Counted from the first letter of the stretch, positions 17,448 through 26,496 are shown. The stretch is 64,000 nucleotides of DNA from Sphingobacterium sp. HMA12 (GCF_002933815.1 NZ_BEYR01000001.1:2101765-2165764); one strand, 5' to 3'. A program made the numbers and translations. The notes: generated from the letters alone by a model not told the origin.

Positions 17448-18509
17448 ATGCAAGACTGCAACAACCGTATTGTTTTACGTTACTTAACGGAAAAGAAATT
17501 CAGGCTTTTTAGACATGGCTTATTTTTGATCGGTCTGCTTATTCTTTTTGCCAATGCCAATACAAATACGCAGTTTCTTGGCAATTATAGAACCTATTTC
17601 TCCTTGGCACTTTGGACGGTTTTCGTTGCCATGTTTTATATCAATATGTACGTATTGATCCCACAGTATTTTTTCAAGGGAAAATATGAAATCTATATTG
17701 TATTGCTTATTCTGCTGGTGACTGCGAGCCTGCTTGTTGTCATGCAGATCGCAATCTATATCTTTAGCATCCATATTCCCATCATTGAAAGGCAACGGAC
17801 CAATACCATGAGTTTTGTAAGTGGTTTATTTATCTGCATCCCCATTATCCTGACCACCACGACGTTTAAACTTTTTAAACGTTGGATCGAGGACAATAAG
17901 CGAATTTCAGATTTGAAGAACTTGGCCCTAACAACAGAGTTAAATGCTTTAAAGAATCAGATTCAGCCACATTTCCTATTTAACATGCTCAACAATGTGA
18001 AGGCCCTGATTCGAAAAGACCCTAATATGGCCACCGAGGTTATCATCAAACTCTCCGATTTTTTGCGGTACCAACTGTATGAAAACGATGCGGATAGAAC
18101 ACTCTTAAAATCCGAAATAAATTTTATTTTCAATTTTTTGAAACTTGAAGAAATACGCCGGGATAATTTGAAAACATCAATTTCCTGTGCTGCAGAACTC
18201 GAAAAACAAAGTATTTTTCTACCACCACATCTTTTTACCGCCTTTATCGAGAATGCGATTAAACATAGTGTCAATATACACGATGAAAATACCTTTATTG
18301 CCATTCACTTTAGGCAGACAGATGGGCAACTTTGTTTTGAATGTGAAAATTCGAGCGATCCAAATTTTTCAAATAGCCATCTTAAGTACGGTGGATTAGG
18401 GTTAGTCAATACCAAAAGAAGACTGGATTTGCTATATAGCGATAATTACGAACTTACCATATCAAAAAATGACTTGTTGTATCAGGTGAAATTAAAAATT
18501 CCAATATGA
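17448..18509 (+). CDS. LytS-type sensor histidine kinase
   Basis: 353 residues. Four predicted membrane helices span roughly 22-145, followed by a short coiled segment and a His_kinase (pfam06580) domain. The phosphoacceptor is H175 in NQIQPHFLFNMLN. The ATP-binding part shows FIENAIKHS (N box) and GGLGLVNTKRRLDLLY (G box). There is no extracellular sensor domain of size, so it probably senses within the membrane or the short loops. The stop overlaps the response regulator start by 4 bases (ATGA), so the pair is translationally coupled. Confidence 0.93.
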   Translation: MQDCNNRIVLRYLTEKKFRLFRHGLFLIGLLILFANANTNTQFLGNYRTYFSLALWTVFVAMFYINMYVLIPQYFFKGKYEIYIVLLILLVTASLLVVMQIAIYIFSIHIPIIERQRTNTMSFVSGLFICIPIILTTTTFKLFKRWIEDNKRISDLKNLALTTELNALKNQIQPHFLFNMLNNVKALIRKDPNMATEVIIKLSDFLRYQLYENDADRTLLKSEINFIFNFLKLEEIRRDNLKTSISCAAELEKQSIFLPPHLFTAFIENAIKHSVNIHDENTFIAIHFRQTDGQLCFECENSSDPNFSNSHLKYGGLGLVNTKRRLDLLYSDNYELTISKNDLLYQVKLKIPI

Positions 18510-19219
18510 ATTGTATCATTGTAGATGATGAACCCTTAGCACGGGAAGAAATGAGAAATCTGGTCGAAGAAATTTCATCCATCGAAATCCTCGGCGAGTT
18601 TTCGAATGCTTTAGCTGCCATGGAATATCTTGCAACGGGATCTGTTGACCTTATTTTTCTGGACATTGAGATGCCCACCGTCAACGGACTGGATTTTGCA
18701 CAGTCCTTACCGAAAGATGTCCTGGTGATACTGACGACAGCTTATACACAATACGCGTTGCGGGGCTTTGAGCTGGATGCACTTGATTACCTGCTTAAAC
18801 CAATAAAAAAAGATCGCCTCGCCAAAGCAATAGATAAAGCGTTTACTTATAAAAATTTGCTCAATTTAAGGGAAAATCAAAGCAGCTTTGAAGATGCGAA
18901 TGAAGATGCTGTATTTATCAAATCGGACCGAAAATACTACAAAATCTTATTTAGCGATATTCGATTTATTGAAGCACTCAAAGATTATGTGGTCATCTAT
19001 ACCCGTACCAACAAACTGATTACAGCAATGAATTTAAAGACTATTCATCTAAAACTACCGACCCATATATTTGTTCGGGTCAGCAAATCTTATTTGATCA
19101 ATTTGTCCTTTATTGATTCTTTTGACAACCACACGATATACATTGACAAATTCGAAATCCCGATTGGCGAGATTTATCGTGAGCTGTTTTTTAAGCAGTA
19201 TACAGGCGGGCTATTGTAA
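18506..19219 (+). CDS. LytTR-family response regulator
   Basis: 237 residues. The receiver domain (1-~120) has the acidic pair D7/D8, phosphoacceptor D53 in FLDIEMP, and K98 in DYLLKPI. A LytTR DNA-binding domain occupies ~130-235 (FIKSDRKYYKILFSDIRFIEALKDY, FVRVSKSYLINL). LytTR domains bind pairs of direct repeats two helical turns apart; three such pairs (GTATAAAA, 21-bp spacing) flank this operon, so the likely regulon is this operon, the barrel gene and the 79-aa gene downstream. Partner of the kinase encoded just before it. Confidence 0.94.
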   Translation: MNCIIVDDEPLAREEMRNLVEEISSIEILGEFSNALAAMEYLATGSVDLIFLDIEMPTVNGLDFAQSLPKDVLVILTTAYTQYALRGFELDALDYLLKPIKKDRLAKAIDKAFTYKNLLNLRENQSSFEDANEDAVFIKSDRKYYKILFSDIRFIEALKDYVVIYTRTNKLITAMNLKTIHLKLPTHIFVRVSKSYLINLSFIDSFDNHTIYIDKFEIPIGEIYRELFFKQYTGGLL

Positions 19220-19247
19220 GACCATCTGTACTGTGATCTGAATAGGT

Positions 19248-19487
19248 CTAAGCGAGTACAAAGCGGTCCAGAAAATCCACTTTTATACCATGCCTATGCA
19301 GCAAAGCTGTTAATAGATCTACAGAGCAGTCTTCTGTCTCTACCCGAAAGATGGCGTCTTCATCATCCAAATCCAAGGTAGCCGACTGTATCTGTGGTAA
19401 GTGGAGCTTTAACAACTGCATCAAGAACGTCTTCTTCTCCTTTGTTCTTACAGAGCTTTTAAAAATCAATATCTGTTTCGCCTTCAT
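19248..19487 (-). CDS. small ferredoxin-fold-like protein (HMA-like, no metal Cys pair)
   Basis: 79 residues, not recognised by name. The pattern strand-helix-strand-strand-helix-strand (QILIFKSSV, KKTFLMQLLKLHLP, ATLDLD, IFRVETE, VDLLTALLHRHG, KVDFLD) looks like a heavy-metal-associated (HMA) fold, but there is no CxxC metal site. It resembles the 76-aa product at 26497-26727: both share Q-x-L-x4-P-x-I and a central LxLDD. It is convergent with the response regulator gene, and a GTATAAAA pair 100 bp upstream of its start (19587-19615) points at it, suggesting LytTR control. It may be an adaptor or sensor; this is inference. Confidence 0.7.
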   Translation of the reverse strand: MKAKQILIFKSSVRTKEKKTFLMQLLKLHLPQIQSATLDLDDEDAIFRVETEDCSVDLLTALLHRHGIKVDFLDRFVLA

Positions 19488-19586
19488 TTTATAAATTTAA
19501 AATTGTACCCAAAATTCGATCGCTTCTCAGTTTATATTCATCCGAGATTTTACAAATTTATTATTTAAGGCTATCGCCAGTTGAGA

Positions 19587-19615
19587 TTTTATACGAAAGC
19601 AGGCGTTTTTTATAC
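19587..19615 (-). promoter_or_regulatory. tandem GTATAAAA pair, 21-bp spacing (third copy)
   Basis: TTTTATAC at 19587-19594 and 19608-19615, again 21 bp apart and oriented toward the minus-strand 79-aa gene (start 19487). It lies in the divergent spacer with methionine aminopeptidase (start 19732), which is an alternative target. Confidence 0.6.
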
Positions 19616-19731
19616 CAAAACTCCCGTAAATCTTCACACAACCGTTATCCTGCTTTTCTTTATCGGATTATCTGTTTTTTTTAAGACCTTTGCTTATCTT
19701 TAATTTAATAAGCAAAACAAAAAATAGCGCA

Positions 19732-20496
19732 ATGTCTATTACCAACGAGAACGAATTGACCGGAATGCAAAAAGCGAGTGCGGCAGTCGCCAAAACGCTT
19801 AAAGCGATGTGCGACTATGCCAAGGTAGGCATGTCAACCAAAGAATTAGATGAATATGGAGCAAAGATATTAGCGGAATATGGCGCCAAATCAGCACCAG
19901 CATTGACCTATAATTTTCCAGGTTGGACTTGTATCAGTGTGGACAACGAATTCTGTCATGGCGTTCCTGCTTCGGACCGCTTATTACAGGAAGGAGATCT
20001 TATTAATATCGATGTATCAGCCGAGCTGGATGGTTTTTGGGCTGATAATGGGGCGTCCTTTATAATCGGTCAGGATATTCACAATCACCAAAAATTGGTA
20101 GACGCCTCAAAGGAAATACTTCAAAAAACCATAAAAAATATACGTGGTGGCGTTAAAATTGCAGACATTGGTCAGCTCATGGAAACAGAAGCAAAAAGGA
20201 GAGGTTACAAAGTGATCAAAAATCTAGGTGGCCATGGTATCGGACGTAGCCTACACGAAGAGCCAGATGAGTTGCTCAATTATAAAAATAGATTTGACCA
20301 AAGAAGGTTTAAGAAAAATTCCATCGTTGCTATCGAAACCTTTATTTCCACCACCTCCACTTATGCTACTGAATTAAATGATGGCTGGACGATGGTTGGC
20401 GACAAAGGAGGTTACATGGCACAACATGAGCACACCATTATGATTACAGATGGCGCCCCAGTAATCTTAACGGCTGAAAATGGCATTTTCAGTTAG
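19732..20496 (+). CDS. map: methionine aminopeptidase
   Basis: 254 residues from the ATG at 19732; an in-frame TTG at 19690 would add 14 non-conserved residues and is not favoured. The pita-bread fold metal ligands are visible: Asp in INIDVSAELDG, Asp in WADNGASF, His in GGHGIGRSLHE, Glu in IVAIETF and Glu in AQHEHTIMI, plus the substrate His in DNEFCHGVP. It removes the N-terminal Met from nascent proteins in the cytoplasm. Its sequence differs from the usual DTART-type motif (DNGASF here), so it is a divergent type I enzyme and may be a second copy in the genome. A possible -7 box TATCTTTA is at 19695-19702. Confidence 0.88.
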   Translation: MSITNENELTGMQKASAAVAKTLKAMCDYAKVGMSTKELDEYGAKILAEYGAKSAPALTYNFPGWTCISVDNEFCHGVPASDRLLQEGDLINIDVSAELDGFWADNGASFIIGQDIHNHQKLVDASKEILQKTIKNIRGGVKIADIGQLMETEAKRRGYKVIKNLGGHGIGRSLHEEPDELLNYKNRFDQRRFKKNSIVAIETFISTTSTYATELNDGWTMVGDKGGYMAQHEHTIMITDGAPVILTAENGIFS

Positions 20497-20504
20497 GCGT
20501 TATA

Positions 20505-20551
20505 TCCGGAAAGATCTTTTTCAAGATTATTAGGATCAATATCTTTCCGGA
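20505..20551 (+). terminator. hairpin after methionine aminopeptidase gene
   Basis: TCCGGAAAGAT (20505-20515) pairs perfectly with ATCTTTCCGGA (20541-20551) over a 25-nt loop, beginning 9 bp after the stop codon and followed by an AT-rich stretch with several T runs. Confidence 0.6.
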
Positions 20552-20555
20552 ATAA

Positions 20556-21215
20556 CTTTTCTAAAAAATTCCTTTTTAAGCAAGCGTCTCTTCTAAGCCC
20601 AGAAGACTTATTTGAACTGTCTTTATTCCCTCAGACAAAGAATTAATTCATCTAATTTTTTAATTGATTTCACCATCATCGTGAACATCTTCTTATCCAG
20701 ATTAAAAGAAATGGATATCGCTGAAACAACAATTCGCGCCTCATATCCTCCATTTTTAGAGAAATAACATATTCCTTTTTTTCATTATCTTAACTTTGTC
20801 TTAAATAACTTCTATTGAAACAATCAAAAATATAAGGGGCCTCTCTTGACGAGAAAACCCCCAAATAATATATTTTTATGGCTAACTAGATTATTCCAAA
20901 AAGTACCAAATAGTTCTCTTAAAAAAAGAGAGGTGATGCGGATTTCCTAACTATTCAAGTGGGATGAACATCTATATTTAAGTTTGTCTATTTGATTATG
21001 ATCATAAAGGTAGATGAATTCTTTCAATAAAAAAGTGACGAAAGTCACTTTTCACCTAAATTCTGAAATTATTTCAAAAAATATTTTTATCCCAACTGTT
21101 AAATGGATTATAAGGAGTCCAATACGACGATTATATGGACGCCAGATTGCGTCTACAGATCTCTATTTAATTTAGCTTTAAGATGAGTACTTTTGATGTA
21201 TAAAGTAGACTGCTA
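20556..21215. other. 660-bp AT-rich region without a clear gene
   Basis: No supported gene. Contents seen: a minus-strand open frame of 52 codons (about 20623-20781) that lacks an ATG unless a run of seven T at 20776-20782 is shifted by one; a TAAGTTTG at 20979-20986 fitting the -7 consensus; a tight hairpin at 21031-21052; and a small GACGC/GCGTC hairpin (21138-21153) in the presumed leader of the AraC gene. It could hold a small RNA or a decayed gene. Confidence 0.4.
21031..21052. other. 9-bp hairpin with GAAA tetraloop
   Basis: AAAAGTGAC (21031-21039) and GTCACTTTT (21044-21052) form a perfect stem closed by a GAAA loop (GNRA type). It lies 45 bp after a TAAGTTTG element and is not adjacent to any gene end, so it may terminate a short transcript or be an operator for the AraC gene downstream. 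Confidence 0.4.
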
Positions 21216-22067
21216 TTGAAAACGATAAAATTCCATAAAAGCGAATGTGGTGTTGAATTCCTATTAAACGTACTCAATCAAGAGGAAACGGACTATACAC
21301 ACCATGAGACCTATCATAAAGATTTTTTTGAAATTGTGTTTTTCAAAAAGGCAAAGGGACGTTTGCGATTAGGGCAGGAAGTCATCGAGTTAACGGACAA
21401 CAACATTATCTTTATTTCTGCCTTTCAGAAACATACCTGGGAACTGGATCCCACGCATCTGGAGTTCACGACATTGATTTTTCAGGAGGATTTTCTCAAT
21501 GAATTTTTCGCAGATAAGCTTTTTACGTATCGACTGTTGTATTTCTATCAGCTACGCCATACTGTAAAAATAATGGCAGACGATCTGCATCTATCTAAAT
21601 TTTACACGCTCCTTGCGGAAATAAAATCAGAGCTTGTTCACACACAAGCAGACAGTGCACATATTATCCGCTCTTTGCTTTATTATCTACTACAGACCCT
21701 GAATCGAAAATATGCCCGATTAAATGGACTTTCTTTACAAAAACCCGAGAATAATTTTGCGTATCAGTTCAAGAGGTTGCTCGAACAGCATATTCAACAG
21801 AAACAGCGGATCAACGAATATACGGCACTGATGGGTGTTAGTCGCATCACACTGAATCATGCCGTTAAAGCACAATTCAATACCACGGCAACGCAATTGC
21901 TCAAACAGCGGTTATTATTTGAAGTGCAGGAGTTGTTGATACATTCAGGCAAGTCTATCAGTGAAATTGCTTTCGAACTGAATTTCTCTGAGCCCAATCA
22001 CCTGATGCGTTTTTTTAAAACCCAAACAGGAAAAACCATCAGTACATTTATTCAGGAACTGCGGTAA
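21216..22067 (+). CDS. AraC-family transcriptional regulator
   Basis: 283 residues. No in-frame ATG precedes the conserved part; the frame opens after a stop at 21201-21203 and the first usable start is TTG at 21216. The N-terminal ~150 residues form a cupin-like sensing domain (ETYHKDFFEIVFFKKAKGRL). The C-terminal ~100 residues hold two helix-turn-helix units, INEYTALMGVSRITLNHAVK and ISEIAFELNFSEPNHLMRFFK, ending in the usual GKTISTFI. It is convergent with an isochorismatase-like hydrolase gene. Target genes and ligand are unknown. Confidence 0.88.
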   Translation: MKTIKFHKSECGVEFLLNVLNQEETDYTHHETYHKDFFEIVFFKKAKGRLRLGQEVIELTDNNIIFISAFQKHTWELDPTHLEFTTLIFQEDFLNEFFADKLFTYRLLYFYQLRHTVKIMADDLHLSKFYTLLAEIKSELVHTQADSAHIIRSLLYYLLQTLNRKYARLNGLSLQKPENNFAYQFKRLLEQHIQQKQRINEYTALMGVSRITLNHAVKAQFNTTATQLLKQRLLFEVQELLIHSGKSISEIAFELNFSEPNHLMRFFKTQTGKTISTFIQELR

Positions 22068-22119
22068 ATGTTTATTGTTGGTTGTCCATGGCCGGTTATC
22101 TCTATTAATTGTAAAAAAG

Positions 22120-22152
22120 GCTGACAGCAAGCAACACTGCTATACTGTCAGC
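22120..22152. terminator. hairpin between convergent genes
   Basis: GCTGACAG (22120-22127) pairs with CTGTCAGC (22145-22152), loop 17 nt, preceded by an A run. It is placed between the AraC gene and the convergent hydrolase, so it could act for both. Confidence 0.5.
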
Positions 22153-22161
22153 TTAGATCAT

Positions 22162-22716
22162 TTAGTTGTGTGCCAGATAGGTTTCTGTTGTCTGAATTTC
22201 TGCATAGAAAAATTCTAATGCTGCAAGAAAAGCAAGGTGTACATCGTCGGCTTTCACCGTAACATCATTAATTTCCAGATCACGTGTTGCACAGGCATCC
22301 TCTATTACTGTGCATGGGAAGCCAAAATCAACCGCTGCGCGCGTCGTGGCATCGATACACATATGCGTCATCATGCCAACAACAACGAGTTCAGTAATTT
22401 GATTGGCTTTCAGGTGATCAAAGAGTTCAGTTTCTCTAAAACTATTTGGAAAGTGTTTTTGGATCACTTTCTCTCCCACTAGTGGTTTAACGTTGAGGTG
22501 GATATCAGCAGCAACGGTACCTGCTATAAAAAATGGCATTTTCGCAGGATCAGGAGAAATATGCTGAATATGGATAATAAGTGCTTCTCTCTCCCTAAAG
22601 CGACTGATTATTTTTCCGGCATTTACACTTGCGGCGATAGGATTAACAAGTTCCATTCCGCCATTTTCAAAATATTCATTTTGAATGTCTATCACAATTA
22701 ACGCTGTAGTATTCAT
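22162..22716 (-). CDS. isochorismatase-like cysteine hydrolase
   Basis: 184 residues, normal for the family. Features: VIDIQNEYF with the catalytic Asp near residue 9, a Lys around the 90s region (KVIQKHFPNSF), and the nucleophile in MMTHMCIDATTRAAVDFGF (Cys about 117) preceded by the usual cis-peptide region VVVGMMT. Members hydrolyse isochorismate, nicotinamide, N-carbamoyl compounds or similar amides; the specific substrate is not readable. It is probably monocistronic and cytoplasmic. Confidence 0.88.
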   Translation of the reverse strand: MNTTALIVIDIQNEYFENGGMELVNPIAASVNAGKIISRFREREALIIHIQHISPDPAKMPFFIAGTVAADIHLNVKPLVGEKVIQKHFPNSFRETELFDHLKANQITELVVVGMMTHMCIDATTRAAVDFGFPCTVIEDACATRDLEINDVTVKADDVHLAFLAALEFFYAEIQTTETYLAHN

Positions 22717-22803
22717 CTGTTATATAGTATTATGTTTTCGTTATGACAAAATTAGCTTATCAACGACGGATGCCGCTACCAAATATATGTTCGAAACTAC
22801 CAT

Positions 22804-22835
22804 TTTGATAAGGAAAGATGTTTTAGTTATCTTAG
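22804..22835 (+). promoter_or_regulatory. candidate promoter of the alpha/beta hydrolase gene
   Basis: TTTG (22804-22807) and TATCTTAG (22828-22835) are 20 bp apart, matching the Bacteroidota pattern TTTG-N19-21-TAnnTTTG with two mismatches. A start point near 22842 would leave about 50 nt before the GTG at 22891 but only ~10 nt before the TTG at 22852, which favours the GTG start. Confidence 0.45.
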
Positions 22836-22890
22836 CCCCAGGAATAGCCTTTTGGAGGCTACATTAATTCGATTAAAAGAAAGAAATATC

Positions 22891-23670
22891 GTGAAACAAC
22901 TACTACACAGCAAAATATACGGGGCAGAAAACACCGGAACACCACTTGTTGTTCTCCATGGTCTTTTTGGTATGGCAGACAACTGGGGATCTTTTGGCCG
23001 TAGCTTTGGAGAGAAAAGACAAATACATTTGCTTGACCTGCGCAATCACGGTCGAAGTTTCCACAGTGATGGCATGTCCATTGAGGACATGGTCGAGGAT
23101 CTAGCCACCTATATAGCTTCGATCGGGTCAGAGAAAGTCTTCTTATTGGGCCATTCTCTAGGCGGCAAAGTTGCCATGCAATTTGCCATTGACCATCCAG
23201 AACGGATTGAAAAGTTGATTATTGCGGATATTGCCCCCAAAGCATATCCACCACATCACGAAGATATCTTCAAGGCGCTCTGTGCAGTTGATATAAATAG
23301 TATGGACAACAGGAAAGATGTTCAGACAAAACTTGAAACTTATCTCGATGATCCGGGAGTCATTCAATTTTTGTTAAAAAACGTTTATATTAAAGAAGAC
23401 CGCAAACTGGGGTGGCGCTTCAATCTGGATGTTCTACAACAAAAATATACAGATTTTATTACAGTAAGCGTGAAAGCTGGTGTTTATGCGGGCCCTACGC
23501 TATTTCTAGCGGGCGAGAAATCGCGCTACATTCTTCCGGAAGATAAAGTCAAAATCAAAGAGCAATTTCCAAATGTAAGCTTTGAAACGATACCGAATGC
23601 AGGACATTGGATCCAGGCGGAGAACCCACAGGCATTCGACAAATTTGTCGCCGATTTTTTAGAGCAATAA
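22891..23670 (+). CDS. alpha/beta hydrolase (YbfF-like esterase)
   Basis: About 259 residues from a GTG start at 22891 (MKQLLHSKIYGAEN). A TTG at 22852 is also in frame but the added residues look non-coding and the promoter candidate leaves it almost no leader. Features: oxyanion-hole HGLFGMADNW, the DLRNHGRS motif, nucleophile elbow LLGHSLGGKV, and the catalytic His in NAGHWIQAENP near the C-terminus. Members are short-chain esterases, often acting on small acyl esters or acyl-CoA. It is cytoplasmic and stands alone, facing the photolyase gene. Confidence 0.9.
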   Translation: MKQLLHSKIYGAENTGTPLVVLHGLFGMADNWGSFGRSFGEKRQIHLLDLRNHGRSFHSDGMSIEDMVEDLATYIASIGSEKVFLLGHSLGGKVAMQFAIDHPERIEKLIIADIAPKAYPPHHEDIFKALCAVDINSMDNRKDVQTKLETYLDDPGVIQFLLKNVYIKEDRKLGWRFNLDVLQQKYTDFITVSVKAGVYAGPTLFLAGEKSRYILPEDKVKIKEQFPNVSFETIPNAGHWIQAENPQAFDKFVADFLEQ

Positions 23671-23689
23671 AAATCTAATCCGGAGTAGC

Positions 23690-23727
23690 CCAATCCCATC
23701 TAAACCGATCAGTTAAGCTGGGATTGG
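23690..23727. terminator. hairpin between convergent hydrolase and photolyase genes
   Basis: CCAATCCCA (23690-23698) pairs with TGGGATTGG (23719-23727) with a 20-nt loop, in the 75-bp space between two convergent stops, so it may serve both strands. Confidence 0.55.
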
Positions 23728-23745
23728 ATTATCCGAAGTTATCGT

Positions 23746-25044
23746 TTATCCCAATGCTGCCGTATAGGTCTTTAGCGCACGTTCCCGAGCAAAAGAATGT
23801 GCTATCATCGGTTCGGGATAAGTTGTGCTCCCAAGTTCAGGGATCCATTGTCGACTATATTCTTGCTTTTTATCAAATTTTTCAGCCTGAATGATTGGGT
23901 TAAATACCCTGAAATACGGCGCCGCATCACAACCGCAACCCGCTGCCCATTGCCAATTGCCATTATTCGCAGACAAATCATAATCATTGAGTTTTTGTGC
24001 AAAATAAGCTTCTCCCCATCGCCAGTCAATCAATAAATGTTTACATAAAAAACTGGCCGCAACCATACGTACACGATTATGCATATAACCGGTACTATTC
24101 AATTGCCGCATCCCTGCATCGACTAGCGGATAGCCCGTTTCTCCTTTACACCAACGTTCAAATTCCGCTTCATTATTGCGCCACTGAATACCATCGTATT
24201 TCTTTTTAAATGATCCGCTGACAACATTTGGAAAATGATATAAGATTTGCATAAAAAATTCACGCCAGATTAACTCCGACAGCCACACTTCATTATGCCG
24301 TCTGGCAAAGGCTACACATTGACGGATACTGATCGTACCAAAACGCAGCGCTATACCAAGATTCGTGGTTCCCGCTAAGGCAGGATAATCACGATATTTA
24401 TCATAACTATCAATAATATGTGCACTCAATTGTGGCGGCTCAAAAGTGAAATCTGTTTTTTTAAACCCAATTTTTTCCAGGGTAATTATTTGATTATAAG
24501 CCTGTTGGACAAAACACCCTCCTTTATAATCCAGGGGCTGATCATCTCTTGACGTTAATTTTGCCCGCCACTTTTTCGCATAAGGTGTATAAACGGTATA
24601 AGGTGTACCATCATTTTTCAACAGCTCATTTTTATCGAAAATAACTTGATCTTTTATTGCTTTAAATGGAATCCCGGCTGTTTTAAAAAATTCAAATATG
24701 CTGCGATCCCGTTGGATAGCTTTAGGCTCATAATCTCTATTACAATAGATCTCATGAATTCTGTATTTCTCATGTAGTGTTTTAAATATTGCCAAAGGAC
24801 TCCCATAGAAAGTATTCAATGTTGCTCCGACTCCCTTTAATTCTTTGTTTATCCCAGTCAGTGCCTGATGGATATAATCTACGCGTCGATCCGATTTATC
24901 CTCCAGTTGCTGTAAAATATCTTCATCAAATATAAAAACCGGCAGCACAGGGACCCCTGTTGCCAATGCCCTGGATAATCCGGCATTGTCTTCCAAACGA
25001 AGATCCCTGCGGAACCAAAAAACTACGATTTTACTTTCTTCCAT
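23746..25044 (-). CDS. phrB: deoxyribodipyrimidine photolyase (cryptochrome/photolyase family)
   Basis: 432 residues from the ATG at 25044; a GTG at 25059 adds only five residues and is not preferred. The N-terminal antenna domain starts IVVFWFRRDLRLEDN. The FAD-binding C-terminal domain shows RFGTISIRQCV, ELIWREFFMQILYH, the substrate-binding MRQLNSTGYMHNRVRMVAASFLC, and the signature DYDLSANNGNWQWAAG with the conserved Trp residues. It repairs cyclobutane pyrimidine dimers using blue light. It could be a cryptochrome-like photoreceptor instead, but the intact active-site signature favours repair. It is monocistronic, with a 163-bp upstream spacer. Confidence 0.93.
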   Translation of the reverse strand: MEESKIVVFWFRRDLRLEDNAGLSRALATGVPVLPVFIFDEDILQQLEDKSDRRVDYIHQALTGINKELKGVGATLNTFYGSPLAIFKTLHEKYRIHEIYCNRDYEPKAIQRDRSIFEFFKTAGIPFKAIKDQVIFDKNELLKNDGTPYTVYTPYAKKWRAKLTSRDDQPLDYKGGCFVQQAYNQIITLEKIGFKKTDFTFEPPQLSAHIIDSYDKYRDYPALAGTTNLGIALRFGTISIRQCVAFARRHNEVWLSELIWREFFMQILYHFPNVVSGSFKKKYDGIQWRNNEAEFERWCKGETGYPLVDAGMRQLNSTGYMHNRVRMVAASFLCKHLLIDWRWGEAYFAQKLNDYDLSANNGNWQWAAGCGCDAAPYFRVFNPIIQAEKFDKKQEYSRQWIPELGSTTYPEPMIAHSFARERALKTYTAALG

Positions 25045-25207
25045 AAAAATAGAGGCCACGCCATCAAAATAGCTACACGTCTAATTAATTTAATACGATG
25101 ACACCAATAAAAATCACAAAACGACAAATGAGGATTAATCGGAAAAATTGAGCCTACCGTTAACTAAAAGCCGCTTCCGATTGATTAGCGTTGCCCGATT
25201 TGCCTCC

Positions 25208-26263
25208 TTAGTTCTTTAAGCTTTCCATATCGATCACAAATCGATATTTTACATCGCTCTTTAGTAACCTATCATACGCGAGGTTAATATCCTGCATTCG
25301 AATGAGTTCTATATCCGAAGTGATGTTATGCTTTCCGCAGAAATCCAGCATTTCTTGAGTTTCTGCAATCCCCCCGATCATTGATCCTGAGAAACTTTTA
25401 CGTGTAGGGATTAAACTAAATGGCGCTACGGGAAGCGGATGTTCCGGAGCCCCCACAAGGGTAAGGGAACCATCGCGTTTTAATAGGCTCAGGTAGGCGT
25501 TGATATCATGTTGCGCAGAGACGCAATCCAAAATAAAATGTAAAGTGCCGGCATTCTTTTTCATCTGTTCCTGATCTGTTGATAGAATAACTTCGTCAGC
25601 ACCCAAACGTTTGGCGTCTTCCACTTTACTTTCCGAAGTTGTTATCACAACGACATGTGCCCCCATCGCTTTAGCAATTTTCACCCCCATATGCCCCAAA
25701 CCACCAATGCCCACAATACCGACTTTCTGTCCTGGACCAACTTTCCAATGCCGTAATGGTGAATAAGTTGTAATACCGGCGCAAAGCAAGGGCGCTGTTG
25801 CCGCCAGATCCAAATTTTCAGGAATATGTAAAACAAAGTCCTGATCTACAACAACACGTTCTGAATATCCACCGAAAGTCTGTTTATCCAGATGCTTATC
25901 ATGACCATTGTATGTTTGGATATTTCCATTCTCACAATATTGTTCCAACCCTTCTTTACAGCTCTCACATTCACGGCAACTATCTACCATACAACCGACA
26001 CCGGCAAGATCTCCCACTTTAAACTTAGTTACACCAGATCCTACTTTTGTAATTCGTCCGACAATCTCATGACCGGGAACATTTGGATAAACTGTCCCAC
26101 CCCATTCGTTACGTGCGGTATGTAAATCCGAATGGCAAACACCACAATAGAGAATATCAATCTCCACATCTCCTGCCGTTACTTCGCGGCGTTGAACTTC
26201 AAGCTGTTTTAAATCTGCTGTCGGCGCTTCGGTTCCGAAAGCTTTTGTTGAAAATGTACTCAT
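25208..26263 (-). CDS. zinc-dependent NAD(P) alcohol dehydrogenase
   Basis: 351 residues, cinnamyl-alcohol-dehydrogenase-like branch of the medium-chain family. Catalytic zinc ligands lie in CGVCHSDLH and GHEIVG. The structural zinc site is CRECESCKEGLEQYC. The nucleotide-binding motif is GIGGLGHMGVK. YahK-type members reduce a broad range of aldehydes with NADPH. It is cytoplasmic. A 233-bp spacer (26264-26496) separates it from the small-protein operon upstream; no repeat or hairpin was recognised there. Confidence 0.93.
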   Translation of the reverse strand: MSTFSTKAFGTEAPTADLKQLEVQRREVTAGDVEIDILYCGVCHSDLHTARNEWGGTVYPNVPGHEIVGRITKVGSGVTKFKVGDLAGVGCMVDSCRECESCKEGLEQYCENGNIQTYNGHDKHLDKQTFGGYSERVVVDQDFVLHIPENLDLAATAPLLCAGITTYSPLRHWKVGPGQKVGIVGIGGLGHMGVKIAKAMGAHVVVITTSESKVEDAKRLGADEVILSTDQEQMKKNAGTLHFILDCVSAQHDINAYLSLLKRDGSLTLVGAPEHPLPVAPFSLIPTRKSFSGSMIGGIAETQEMLDFCGKHNITSDIELIRMQDINLAYDRLLKSDVKYRFVIDMESLKN

Positions 26264-26496
26264 ATTAATAGAAATGATCTATGATTAATTATTATTTATA
26301 CCTATTATCACAATATACACCAGTTGAGTATCCGGCTAAACACCTTCCTGTAAGTTAAGAATAACCCTTCGTACAAAAAAAAGTTTGGTTTAAAACTCCA
26401 TTGGTTGAAAAATAGTCCTTCATCGCCGGAATCGAAAAATATGAAATGTAAATTTATGCATTACAACAATGCGCTGGACCGGATTTTCACAAATTG

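Noticed and set aside
20623..20781. 52-codon minus-strand frame with protein-like sequence
   Set aside because: It has no ATG unless one base is changed in a run of seven T; kept only as a possible remnant.
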